From Prostheceraeus crozeri (lineage: Eukaryota; Platyhelminthes; Polycladida; Euryleptidae): a stretch of DNA of 64,000 bases. The notes under the pieces were generated by a model. The model did no database searches. It was not told where the DNA came from and saw only the letters and a list, made by a program, of their open reading frames with translations. The stretch lies in assembly GCA_907163375.1 (NCBI GenBank), contig CAJQUW010000576.1:104501-168500 (forward strand), given 5' to 3'. This document shows, one piece after another, positions 26,331 through 37,826 of this stretch. The position numbers were made by a program, and so were the translations under genes. Position 1 is the first letter of the stretch; each line of letters begins with the position of its first letter.

Positions 26331-26475
26331 TGCATTCATCTTGAGGAAAAGGTAGTCATAATGTCCACGCGGAGAATGTGCAAATCGGTTGATTAGCTTT
26401 ATCATCATCAATGAAGTGAAAACACCTGTATATGCCATCGGAATAAAATTGGTTCGATGAATACTTTTGATGTCT

Positions 26476-26575
26476 AGAGCATCGAGTCTCAACGTATCGG
26501 AAACTATCTTTTTATAAAATTACTTTTTGCGTAATTCGGCAATCTTTGCTATCTTATGTCGAGACTCGATGCTCT
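26476..26575. repeat. Inverted repeat at the left edge of a Penelope-like fragment
   Basis: AGAGCATCGAGTCTC (about 26476-26490) is the reverse complement of GAGACTCGATGCTCT (about 26561-26575). It overlaps the start of the Penelope-like open frame. It may be chance or part of the element's terminal repeat. Confidence 0.55.
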
Positions 26576-27175
26576 GACCCATCAGAGAAAACGTACGATA
26601 TCATGAAAAATATATTAAATAACAATGGTTTTCGTAAAACTGAAATGTATTGGAAAAAAATTAAAAAATCTAACGTTGAAGAAAATAACGTTATTTTGAA
26701 CCTTGATTTTGTTGGCGATGGTTTTCTGAGAAAAATAAATAAAAAATATAATATTCCAATACGTTTCACTAGTAAACCTGGAAAAAATCTCTTTTCAAAT
26801 TTTAATAAATCGGATAAAAATACTTGTTCGTGTAGTATTTACAAAATTATTGGCCCAAAGTATAACTGCAAAAGTAAATATGTTATTTATGAATTTTCTT
26901 GCAAAATATGTAACCAGAGTTACATCGGTCAAACGTGCCGTCCATTTCAAGATCGCTATTGAGAACATGAGCGCAGTTTACGGTATGAAGACCAGAAGAG
27001 TGCACTTAATGAATATTTGATTAAGGCCCACAGTGACAAAGTGATGACCATTAACAATTTCGACTACAAAATTATTGATCAACAACTAACAGCCATTATT
27101 ACTAGGGTGACTGAATCCCGCTATATTGCAACGAACATGCCAAAAATAAACATACGTCATGAGATGACCAGATGA
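26546..27175 (+). pseudogene. Penelope-like retroelement C-terminus (GIY-YIG endonuclease)
   Basis: The frame opens mid-protein and runs to TGA at 27173, with one in-frame TGA at 26960. It contains IPIRFTSKPGKNL, Cys pairs in NTCSCSIY, then KYVIYEF, CKICNQSYIGQT, SALNEYLIK and ESRYIATNMPKIN. This is the typical linker plus GIY-YIG nuclease that ends Penelope-like element proteins. The reverse transcriptase is missing, so the copy is 5'-truncated. It is inactive because of the stop, which falls inside the nuclease. Confidence 0.85.
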
Positions 27176-27179
27176 GCTG

Positions 27180-28155
27180 CTTTCACTGACTGATTTATGT
27201 ATAAAAACCAGCGACAATTTAATCCTTTAGACTGTCTCTGTATAGAAGAAACGCGTCGGGTGACTCGATCTTTTATTTATTCAATAAAACGTAAAAACTG
27301 GGAGAGAACCTGCCTTTCCTATTTTCATCATGACTGACCTTCTGTATCGACAACTCTATCAGTGTTTGTAAAGAAAGCTTTAGTGATGTACAAGATGCTT
27401 AAAAAGCATAACTGCAAACGCCTCGGATGCTCAATGGATTATTTTTTATTTATCCGCTTTCCAGTTAATAAAAGGCCGCTCATGTGCCAATCCTCTTTCA
27501 TCAATGTCACAGCCCAGTCTCACTTTGCAAGGGAGTACTTTATATATATTCGTACCTCTCCTCTACAACGACGAGATTCTGCTCTTTTTAACGAAACTTT
27601 CCAGTCGGTTCATGGTTTGATAATATCCAGAGGTAAATAGTCGTGGCTGATCATGATGGGTAGCAAGGGATAAAAATTCATGAGAAGAAAGCTCGAAAAT
27701 TTTAATGTACAAGATGGAATAAAACAGTTTTGTCGGTTTTATAGCACATTTATTTGGATGTCATTCTGATTCTTTTTTCATTTCATTTCAGCGTTGCACT
27801 CTACGTTTTCTGTCCATTTATTTTACCGGCATTTTCAATGCAGTAAAACGCATATTTGGAATGCCGCTTTTCTCTTTTGCCCACTAACTAAGTATGACTT
27901 TCCCTAAATCATGCATTATTTATCTCCTAAAAATATCAATGTGCGATATGAAAAGCTAACAAAGCGAAATTTCCTTTATAAGTTATATTTTTCAAATTGA
28001 AGTGCGTCTACCACTTTTCCACTCGAGCACCGTTGCTACTACTCTCAAGCAAATGCGACTCCACGTAAAGTACTTCTTACTTTGCTGGAATTCAGCTTTT
28101 GCTCTTTCAAGTATTCTTTAATTAGACGAGAACATGTCCAACGGTGACTCAATCA
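27180..28155. other. Intergenic sequence, no gene recognised
   Basis: AATAAA-like signals near 27285 could belong to the preceding retroelement. The 92-codon frame at 27362 has no recognisable domain. Confidence 0.4.
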
Positions 28156-28159
28156 TCAG

Positions 28160-28685
28160 TTCCGGACCACGCTGTGGACTTTCAAAAAGCCTTTGACTCC
28201 ATTAGTCATGCTTCCCTCCTTAATATTCTTTGCGTTGTTTTGAGTCTCCATCCGCATGTTGTCAAATTTGTTAAGAGTTTCCTCTTGTACAGGTTTTAGC
28301 GTGTTGCTTTGAGTCGTGTCGTCAATCCCTGGAAAACGGTTGATAGCGGTTCCGCAAAGTTCAATTTTATGGCCTTTACTTTTTGCTTTGTTCATTAATG
28401 ACCTCCCCCGATTTTTCTTCACCAAAGTTCTGGCTTATGCCGATGATATCACCCTGATTCATCTTTCTGATAATCGGAGTAGTTATTGTTTCAATCTGAT
28501 GTAGATTTGTTTTGTTCTTGGATTGAAGAAAAGCACCTGAAGATCTATGTTTGTAGGACCAAAAGTTTGACTTTTTCCCGCACTTTTGTCTCATGTAATC
28601 ACATTTTCATAGATGGATCATTTATTGAGGAAGTTGAGGTCCTCAAGGTCCACAGCGTCTTTTTTTCCAAAGACTTGTGTGACTA
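28160..28685 (+). pseudogene. LINE reverse transcriptase remnant
   Basis: Plus-strand reading in shifting frames gives DFQKAFDSISH (RT motif with catalytic Asp), then QSSILWPLLFALFINDLP, then VLAYADDITLIH (the YADD box), then a palm/thumb segment with SWIEEKHLKI. The order is that of a LINE reverse transcriptase, broken by several frameshifts and stops. No endonuclease is left. The clade cannot be fixed. Confidence 0.8.
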
Positions 28686-28734
28686 ACAATTTAAATTTCT
28701 TTGCACCAAATGCTGCATAATAATAAGCAAAATA

Positions 28735-28875
28735 ATAAGGTTGGGTCTTGGGGTTGGGTCTTGGGTCTTGGGTTCACTCTTGGGTTTTGGGTAGTCTTGG
28801 GGGGTACCCAAAAATCTTGGGGTGCGGACCCAAGAGCTTGGGTACCCCCCCCCAAAGAGTGAGAACCCAAGAGTA
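28735..28875. repeat. TTGGGT/ACCCAA-rich simple and inverted repeat
   Basis: A run of cttgggt words switches to the complementary acccaag words around 28800-28860, giving a self-complementary block. A similar block lies at about 32830-32930. Confidence 0.7.
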
Positions 28876-29139
28876 AAGAAATTGACCATGAATGATCATT
28901 TGCGGTTTTCTTGGAAAAATTCTGCCTAAGTATATGACCACATCATGTCATAGCAACTCATCTACATGTAAATATGTAACCTACTTCAACCACACGATTG
29001 GTCTTTCTATGATAAAACTGTGCTATCATCAAATTTGATATAGACCTACCGTAAATATCTATCTGATAGTTTGTTTAATTAGCTTTTTAAACTATGCTTT
29101 GATTACCTATGGCGTCTTTGTGAACTTAATCCATTAAGC

Positions 29140-29770
29140 CAGTGGTTCCTAACCGGGGGTCCGTAGCACGATATTTGGGGGTCCATGGAAGTGTCCATGG
29201 AAGCAGGAAGTGGCATTATTTCACGAAGATTGAATGGTGAATGATGCTACTGCCTGCAGTCTTCCAGATAGCGTCAGAACTTTGAGTCACATGATCGAGT
29301 GAGTGTTAAATCGCGTAATTGTTTTGCGCGCATTTAGATAGCTCCCCTGTAGCCATAGAAATAAACTGTTTATCTGAAGTCAACCAGAATGGAAATTGAC
29401 TCAAGGTCACGGCACATCCGTGGGAACTAAGTTGGGTCATGAATGACCAATTAAGAGCTTATATTTACGCATGTGACTGATTCTAGTCCAATGATAAAGA
29501 CGTTGACAAGTGCATCTAAGTGAAAATGCGTGCGATTTTTGTGCCACTATTGTGTATTCCATGAAGATTAACTTCCATTCTAGAGGTTCTATTGTTGTCA
29601 ATTTCTATGCCTGTAGCTGCGTCATCAGTCAGTGAATAGAATCGATACGCTGACGAGTTGACCTTGAAAGGATCCTATTTCCAATCCTATGTTTCATTTC
29701 TGAAAGGGGGTCCAAGAAATGAATTTTACCAAGTAAGGGGTCCCTGGCGAAAAAAGGTTGGGAACCACTG
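29140..29770. mobile_element. Non-autonomous hAT element (631 bp), perfect TSD
   Basis: It begins CAGTGGTTCCTAACCGGGGG and ends, reversed, CAGTGGTTCCCAACC. A perfect 8-bp duplication CATTAAGC flanks it (29132-29139 and 29771-29778). The CAGTGGTTC tip is the standard hAT/Charlie-type terminus. The interior is non-coding. Confidence 0.96.
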
Positions 29771-29916
29771 CATTAAGCTATAGATGTAATGCATATTAAG
29801 TTAGACAGAATTTTCTATACATCATTTTGCGTGAAATAAAACAAATAATACATGAAAAAATGCAGTGCATTGAACCAATGCCTGCATGGCGCTTATGCTG
29901 TTAAATTTGTAGCCTA

Positions 29917-30924
29917 CACTGTAAATCGCTCAATACCAATCACATACGAAGGATGCATACCAAAATATTTTTTTGGTATATTTCTGTATTCTCTTGGTAT
30001 ATATTTGTATGCTTTTCGTATGTTATTTCAAATGTGGTATGCTTTGCATACTAAAGCCATACCAGCACAATGTTAAAAGAAAGCATAAATCATGTCGAAA
30101 ATATATTGATTTAAGGTCTTTGTCAATAAAGATCAGACTAATGTTACTACTGTTCTGTAAGTAGTGAGATAATGACTTTCAAGAGTCATACTTTCAATAC
30201 TGAATTCGATTTTAATACACGTAAGTCTAAGGCATTTCATGATTAATCAATAAGTATTTTAATCATCAATAATTATGCATTATGTAATTTTGACATTAAG
30301 CATATTATCATCCGAAATAAAAACACATTATAATTCATGAACGCAAAAATAGTCATGCTTGAGATATATAAGTCAACATGATTTCACTAAAGATATCGTT
30401 TAAGTGAAATGATGTTTATCAACTTGGGTCATAAAGTGAAGTTAAATAAACATCCTGCTAAGGTTGCCAGACAAGTAGCATCGACGACATATTCGTGGAG
30501 CATAAAATTCACAATAAATCTAATGTACTCAAATATCACTCTATCAAACAAAAAATATTCACCACTTGTATTACCGGAAAAAGTTGTTTGACAGTAGTAT
30601 GTAATACATACATTTTTTGCTATGTAACTTAAAGCTGCACATACCAAATGGATACCCGAGGCATACGAATAAGGATGAATTTCCATCGGGTCTCGTATAT
30701 AAAACATACCAACAATTCGTATTTCAGTGTAAAACAGACAATCACAGATAGAATAGTTCGTATCACTACATACCAATCACATACTAAAGTAAGTGAGATG
30801 TGGTATGAAAAACATGCCATATCTCTGTAGACATACCAGAATCTCGTATCAGATGTTAGTTTCAAATTGTATGTAATTTTGGTATATGTTTGTATGTAAT
30901 TTTCGTATCCAGCGATTTACAGTG
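29917..30924. mobile_element. Tc1/mariner-type element (1.0 kb), non-autonomous
   Basis: The inverted termini CACTGTAAATCGCT are flanked by TA on both sides (29915-29916 and 30925-30926). The interior is crowded with ggtat/atacc and cgtatg/catacg words in both orientations. Open frames inside (30409-30865) overlap each other on opposite strands and resemble no transposase. Confidence 0.85.
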
Positions 30925-31402
30925 TACAACAATTCGTAGATAACTTGCTTCATATAGCCTCTTGCCTTGAAGGTGAAAAACTTCGGCATATATTGCTTAT
31001 TCTATTAGGCTACATGTATTAGAAATAGGACGATATCGGTATCATTTAATGCAATGACATTCTTTGATGATTGCTTCCCACGATTAGTAAAAATATCGTT
31101 ATATCTACATCTGTGCTACCCTCATCTTATACGAGGCCTATGTTATGTGTGTTTCGTTTCTCGATCAGACATGTTGTAAGGAATGTAGCTTAGTCATGCA
31201 TGTTATTCTAATTAGGAAATTATTAGGCTGTAGACGTAAACAGGGTCGATGATATCAAGCCCAGAGATAACTTATGCCGATAATTAAAACTTTTAGCTGA
31301 ATATTAATATTCAATTATATTTCTATATCTATTATATTATAAATATTATTTATATTATATACATATATATATAAGGATAAAGTCAAAATGGGCCAATTAT
31401 AC

Positions 31403-32569
31403 GCCAAAAAATACACCCAAAGAAAACTCAGAAACTCAGTAGCTTCCCAACCGGTTTCAGCTCTTAGAGCCTTCTCAAGGGAGTGAATATATTTTGTTTG
31501 AAAATTAATGGAAGTAAAAAACATAGACTTACAAGAAACATATACACACTGTATAATCAGCGTCTGTTGCTTTTCATAGCAATAGAATTATGGTACTCTC
31601 TAGGCCTTTTTATCAACTAAAATTGTTGGTAACATTCATGTCAACCACAAGGAAATTGATTGGGAAAAAGCATTGAACAGAAGAAAGTTCTGTTATTATA
31701 AAGCATATCGTAATAAATGCTTAGCCAATATTTATAATGACTGTTTACGTGATCCTATTCCAAAAATTCCACGAAAATTCTTTAGAAATCCTGTTCCTCA
31801 ACATTCACATTTGGAAAATGATTTAAGAATTGTGCATGAAGGAGTTTGAACACGAGATCAAAAGACTCATTATGACAGCAGAATTAAAAAAGAATATGTT
31901 AAAAAGATCGATGAAGATATTTATGCTCAACTACGTAATGTCAACGTAGGTGAAAAACTCAATGCTCAACTCCTTAAATGGAATAATTTAGTCAAAAAAG
32001 AGGAGGAGTTAAGTAGAAACATTTGGGAGAAAAAAGTTGAATTCTTTTCATCCGATAAACATTTAATTTCGATCGATAGCTTTACAAAGAAAGATAGAAG
32101 TAATGATATTAGAAATGACATTTATCAAGGAAATAAATGTGGTCCAAAACAAATTTATAAATCGTTTAATAAGAACTGCAAATGTAATCTCAGGCCCATA
32201 CAAAACATGCATCCCGACCATCACCACAATAAAATGACCAATAAATTTCATCAAAGCAATTGGAGTAGTTATGCTAGAAGACAGGCCTAAATTTTATGAA
32301 TTATCTGCTTCCAAACGGTTACACAAGGCAATATCATAAAGCTGGTTGTCCTAATTGGCGGGCATGTAGGCCTAGAGAGTACCATAATTCTATTGCTATG
32401 AAAAGCAACAGACGCTGATTATACAGTGTGTATATGTTTCTTGTAAGTCTATGTCTTTTACTTCCAATAATTTTCAAACAAAATATATTCACTCCCTTGA
32501 GAAGGCTCTAAGAGCTGAAACCGGTTGGGAAGCTACTGAGTTTTTGAGTTTTCTTTGGGTGTATTTTTT

Positions 32570-32572
<3 letters not shown>
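31403..32572. mobile_element. Element with about 204-bp inverted terminal repeats around a Penelope-like frame
   Basis: The arms 31403-31606 and 32368-32572 are reverse complements with very few differences, so the structure is young. Between them is a frame resembling a Penelope-like protein N-terminus (31622-32290). Penelope-like elements often carry inverted or direct terminal repeats. The right arm abuts a long (TA)n run. Confidence 0.75.
31622..32290 (+). pseudogene. Penelope-like protein N-terminal region, one in-frame stop
   Basis: A continuous frame of 222 codons is interrupted once (TGA at 31847) and ends at TAA 32288. It is Lys/Asn-rich, with NRRKFCYYKAYRNKCL, PKIPRKFFRNP, VKKIDEDIYAQLR and SRNIWEKKVEFF. 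From memory this pattern (short basic helices, PxxPRKF, IDEDIY) occurs upstream of the reverse transcriptase in some Penelope-like proteins. No reverse transcriptase or nuclease follows, so the unit is non-autonomous. The family call is tentative. Confidence 0.45.

Positions 32573-32632
<60 letters not shown>
32573..32632. repeat. (TA)n microsatellite
   Basis: About 30 uninterrupted at/ta dinucleotides directly beside the right arm of the 31.4-32.6 kb inverted repeat. Confidence 0.95.
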
Positions 32633-32639
<7 letters not shown>

Positions 32640-32829
32640 GCATATCAATTCCGCAATAACAAATTCATGTAATAAATAGTATTTACTATGAACATTAGAT
32701 ACATATTAATTGGATAGCAATATGTACAATATGGCATGATTCAAAATATCTTCATGCAATTTTAAATCTCAATCAAAATTCCAAACATGATTTGGGAATT
32801 GTTTTTCCACCTCATTAGAGAAATAGCCA

Positions 32830-32935
32830 CTCTTGGGTCCAATCTTGGGGGTACCCAAGATTAAACCCAAGATTAATCTTAGTCTTGGGTCTTGGGGGTA
32901 CAAGTTTTTTAAGCCCAAGTTTGGACCCAACCTTG
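32830..32935. repeat. TTGGGT/ACCCAA-rich block, second copy
   Basis: Words cttgggt and acccaag in both orientations, with ggtaccc palindromes, as at 28735-28875. The two blocks bracket about 4 kb that contains the hAT, mariner-type and Penelope-like units. Confidence 0.65.
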
Positions 32936-33469
32936 TCTACAATATGTCGATTGGCAAAAAGCTTCTATACTCGTACAATTGTAATTCGGATGGAATTTTA
33001 TGGCAAAGCTATACTGGTCTCTTGTTGTCTCATTACTTTCTGTTGGCCAGTTATTTGAGACCTCAAGCGTTCAGATTTTTATAAACTTGAACGGCTAGAG
33101 ATATTTGTGAAACGCTGATGCAACCCTTCCTGTAAACCCTCCCTTGATGTTATGCTCAACAAAGCTTGTGTCTGCCTTATGCGGAAAATTGTTGGGAATG
33201 TAGATTTTCATCCTCTCACCGACTTTTTTGTTTTTTGAGAGGCCAATAATAGTATTCGTCGTCACCGAAAGTTCTTACCTTTTCGCCGCAAACAAGCCTT
33301 CTACAACAATGCTTTTGTTAAATTTTCATCATTGTCATGATGCTCGGTGCAGCGTTCCGATGTACCGCTCTTTGTACTGGAATAAAGTCCTATTTTTTCA
33401 TTGTTACTTATTTATTATCAACACAATTAATGGCACTACAAAGCTGCATGCAAAACTTTGAAAGTCAGT

Positions 33470-34511
33470 TATCGGAATGGAGAGCAGCTCCTAAAGCTGG
33501 AAGAGTTTCTGAGACACAGACGCAGTTGCCTGAATAGTAATAGCCAAGCGTTGACGAAAATGAAGAATTTAATTCGAAAACCCAGCTTTTTTGAGAAAGC
33601 GAAAGTAATTTCTCCATAGCCACCATAAGTTTCGAAGGAAGCAGGTTGAAGGAAGAAGTCGATGCCAAGGTCTTTGTATTTAGTCAGTTTTCTTCTTTCA
33701 ACTGCATTCGCCACAGATAATCCAGCCGAGATCATAGAGGCTCATGATTTCGCAGACGGATGCGCACACGTGATATCCGATGCTATCGGTTTACCCACTT
33801 CCCAAGGAGATAGACAGATTGATGCCGTCGGGTCTGATGTTCTGGTCTATCAACAGTCCAGCAGGTTCCGACACAGTTGGCAATTGGATGGAATGCATTA
33901 CCCTGTCCATCACGTCGTTCATAAGCGAATGGCGAATCTGACGTACCCGTATTTCTATGCGCGCCATTACCGTCCTTTTGAGCCGCAGCGAGCGTACATA
34001 TGCGCGATAGAAACGGGGACTCCGATGCGAATGACGGAACCAACGCGAAGTTGATTGTCTGTCAGATGAAAGCCGAGCGATGAAGACGGTAATACATGTA
34101 CATTAATCCAGTCACCTGATTATTTTGCTGCACAGGAGATCAGTCGAGTTGGTTAGCGGTGAGTAGGAGTGAATTGTAAAATTGTCTATAAAGAGGAAGT
34201 GTCCACGACTTCTGTTTATGTAGGAATTGAAATGGAAAGGAAGAGGCAACACAATGTGAGAACCAGTGATTTAATGCTGCCTCGTGTATCTTTATTTCTT
34301 GGATTTTCCATTCACTAGAAATGCCTTGACAAGTGGAACCCGAAGCATAGAGAGACGATAAATAGGCTGAAGCTGCTATAAAACTTGAGGATGAGATGCT
34401 CAAGCCACTAAATTTCGCAGGGAGAATAATTTGTCGCTTTTGATCATCGCTAAAATCTGCATTTAAAATGGAAGACAGCGCATGCATCATAAAATCATGG
34501 ATGCAACTCAA
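33470..34511 (-). pseudogene. Retroelement protein C-terminus, decayed
   Basis: On the minus strand the frame from 34511 carries DDQKRQIILPAKFSGLSI, matching the pattern 'DxERxLLALPARLGGLGI' seen downstream of many invertebrate reverse transcriptases. Further on, after stops and shifts, come EVGKPIASDIT and then RRKLTKYKDLGIDFF with ETYGGYGE. This is the end of the same protein class (RxxxYxxL with the TxGG motif). The order along the strand is correct for one ancestral gene. The class is recalled from uncharacterised invertebrate proteins, so no clade name is given. Confidence 0.55.
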
Positions 34512-34748
34512 TATTTAATTATTCTATTTACCTTTTAATATGCTGAAAATGGGAGCAAATATGTAAATTTCTAGTTATTTGTCCCGTGAATGAGTGAATA
34601 CCCATCTTTCGGGAGGAGATGAGGCTATCTGGAAAGATAAACAACACCACAGGAAAAGGAAAATAGTCTACTTTATGATTCACTGTTGTGTGTAAACAAT
34701 CCAAAACGAAATAGGTAAGTGGAATAGGTGAGAGGAAAAATAGATGAA
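34499..34748. repeat. Direct repeat, copy 1
   Basis: About 250 bp, nearly identical to 35536-35786, in the same orientation. Both copies start in ggatgca(a/g)ctcaatatttaa. They could be LTR-like ends of a 1.3-kb unit or a local duplication. Confidence 0.85.
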
Positions 34749-35442
34749 AATTATCATTATTATTATAAATTTTATATTATTTATTATAACATTACATATG
34801 ATTACATATAATTGCATGTAATATTAATGATTATTATTTTTAATTAACATTTCAGAATTGTAGTAATTAGGTTAGTCCTTAAGAGGACTGGTGCTCGTTC
34901 TCACAGGTGCACCTATTAAAGTCAAAGTTTCTATTAAAACATAAATTGAAAGTTATCATAATACTATGAGAGACAAAAATTACAATTTGTCAAACAGAAA
35001 TCTCGACACCGGTGTGTCACATTTTAAGTTTGTCAATAGGAATCCAGGCAGCTTTGCATTTCGCTTCCTTTAATTTCCTTTATGTCTTGGTTAGCGGAAC
35101 ACCGCTGTAGGACAGAGAACCCTGTGACATTCTAATACACACAGCGATCAAAAACTCTACATGAAAAATTCAAAATTTTAGCGGCAAGTTCTTATGTTAA
35201 CACAGGATTTGTGTAGCACCACGACGTAGATCTTTCACTACATAATGTCTTTTAACAGGAATATTAATGATCTTCTTCTGTATCCTTTCAATAGTGAGAT
35301 TTGCAATTGGCAAGTTAGTGAAATTTCGACGAGCAGTCATTAGATGCAGTCATTAACACGCTACTGCCAAATCGCATAAGTTAGTGTGCCAGCAAAAATT
35401 AATAAATCTGCTTTTTGCAAACACAATGTAGATAGAAAATAG

Positions 35443-35552
35443 AATATTGAGCTGCATCCTCATGTAGGCCTGCTCATGATTCCTCACATGGGATGAAAAA
35501 GCAGCTATTCAATTCTGTTTCCATTTTTCAACTGAGGATGCAGCTCAATATT
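35443..35552. repeat. Inverted repeat, 20-bp arms
   Basis: aatattgagctgcatcctca (about 35443) and tgaggatgcagctcaatatt (about 35533) are exact reverse complements. The right arm overlaps the start of the second 250-bp direct repeat. Confidence 0.8.
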
Positions 35553-35786
35553 TAATTATTCTATTTACCTTTTAATATGCTGAATATGGGAGCAAATATG
35601 TAAATTTCTAGTTATTTGTCCCGTGAATGAGTGAATACCCATCTTTCGGGAGGAGATGAGGCTATCTGGAAAGATAAACAACACCACAGGAAAAGGAAAA
35701 TAGTCTACTTTATGATTCAGTGATGTATGTAAACAATCTAAAACGAAATAGGCAAATGAAATAGGTGAGAGGAAAAAATAGACGAA
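35536..35786. repeat. Direct repeat, copy 2
   Basis: Nearly identical to 34499-34748. Its left edge is joined to an inverted copy of the first 20 bp (35443-35462), as if the repeat boundary had been duplicated head-to-head. Confidence 0.85.
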
Positions 35787-36386
35787 AGTGAAACAGGTAT
35801 TTCAGTTCCCGAGGTATGGGGGGACGTAAGCGCCCCCTCCTCACTGTGGCGCGTTCGACGAAATAATTGTGGAGGCTATGGGTGGGCGTTCTAAGAAACT
35901 TTATTTTGCTATCATTTTGTTGCTTGTGCACTTAGCATACCTACCTTTCTGAAATTGAATATTTTTCTAGCATGCTTTTCATGACTTGAGCGTGAACTAA
36001 TAGAGTAAGAATCTCAATTGGTACATGAATTTTAAGTTTCCGAATTACAAAGCCACGCAACTTTTGGAAGAGCTACTTCCGTAAGAGACTTCATATCGCT
36101 CATGCAAGCTGCTACACAAGCAATAGGGATGACGGGGAAAATAACATTGTCTATTCCAATTGCGTGATAATCTGCTTCAGAAATAATATTAAAAGGTAGC
36201 TGCAATTCTAAAACAACAGATCAGTAAGGTATCTTTCCTTATTTGTGAACTGTTGAAAAATGCAATATAAATTATTGAGGCCAGGAATTTATATTTCTGG
36301 ATGTTCCTATTAATCTATTTTTGATAGTCGTCATGACAAACATGTAAAATTTCTGCTTTAAACTCACTAGTTACAAGCTTAATCAC

Positions 36387-36681
36387 ACTGACGTGATAAC
36401 ACATCGGCGAGGAAGCAACGCTTCAATCCAACGGACGTGAAAGCACGTAAGCGAGAAAACAACGCTTCAAGACGTGAGAACACGTCAGGGGAAAAATACA
36501 GCGGTTCAATTCCACGGAGTGTGAGAGCACGTCAGCAGGAACAAAACGCTTCGAGAACACAGCGGTTCAGTTCAACGTAACGTGATAACAGTTCGACGAG
36601 AAAACATCGCTTAAATCCAATGGACGTGAGACACGTCAGCGAGAAAACATCGCTTGAATCCAACGGACGTGACAACACATA
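36387..36681. repeat. Minisatellite, units of about 45-60 bp
   Basis: Roughly six degenerate units built on ggacgtgagaacacgtcagc, gagaaaacaacgctt and caatccaac. Each unit holds the short palindrome acgtg-acacgt. There is no spacer/repeat regularity of a CRISPR, and the context is eukaryotic. Confidence 0.75.
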
Positions 36682-37826
36682 GGGTACAATTGACACAAGC
36701 ATTCAGCTTTGCGGGGCCCATTAAGCACAACTGATACATTGAAATTAGTCATATGAACTCACTGTACATTGATTTCGGTTCCAAATTTGTAGCGAGTCGT
36801 CAGTTTGTCTTCATTTTTCGAACATAAACGAATTGATGTATCCATGTATTTCAAAAGCATCAAAGGAATAGAAGTTAGCAGCCGTGAGAAAAATATGTCC
36901 GACTGCATATTTTCAGGGGATTCATCCTCATGACCTCAGTCTTACATATTAGAAAAATGAAAGCATGCGGAGGACTGGCTACAAATTTAGAGGCGACATC
37001 TGCCCTCTGTTCTCCACGTGCTTGCGTTGAAACAGTGCCTTCACGCTCTCAACAGATTTTTGGTGAACAGGGTTCGAACCTGTTCACAGCTGATAGTTCC
37101 AACATGTCGAAACATGTCCTGGTGGCTGCATCTGATGAGATTTGAAAAATTTAGGTTACCAATGAAGACGGGAAAAATTTATTAAACACTTAATGATACT
37201 GTAAGCTGCTAGAAAAAGTATACACTATCCTCACTTAATAAAGGCCAAATTCTGTACGCCCTATAACTAGAAAAATAAGCTGCAAATGAGCATGCGTATA
37301 GGAAGAAGCATCGCTGCTGATTGTGAGCTGAACATTAAACTTGCATCAATGCAGTGCATAAGAAGCTCCAAGTTCAAGAAGAAGATGTCAATGAAAATTA
37401 TCCCTGCGATCAGCGGTTCTGGCCCAACCCTTTCAAATTTCAAAATCCAGGTCTGGGCCTGGTTCCTTCCGACTATGCCCAGGAGCAATATCAAGCTACC
37501 AGGCTGCATGTAGCCGACAATATTTCATTTATGAAGTTTGACAACAAATGTTGAGCACAAAACCATCAAAATAAGTGGAGAAATTGAGTTAACAAAAGTA
37601 GACAAAGTCCACAATTTTGGAATTGTTTAAGAAACATCAACAACAGTTAACCCATTACTGCCCATGAATAGAAAAACAATTATTTTTAAAAATTTTCTTT
37701 TATACAAAAACTTCTACCGTCTGAAGCAACTACGAAGTAATGACGATTAGAAAAAAAAATAAATTCTGTATCATAAACATTGATGTTCCATAAGTGGAAC
37801 ATTGGACACTTTTGACTATATAATGC

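Noticed and set aside
30409-30865. Overlapping frames inside the mariner-type element
   Set aside because: Opposite-strand overlaps with no DDE signature. They reflect ggtat/atacc words.
33662-34054. Plus-strand frame with a signal-peptide-like start (130 aa)
   Set aside because: The opposite strand carries the recognisable retroelement remnant over the same bases, so this is a shadow.
36387-36681. Possible CRISPR-like array
   Set aside because: Units vary in length and sequence, there are no unique spacers of constant size and no cas genes, and the genome is eukaryotic.
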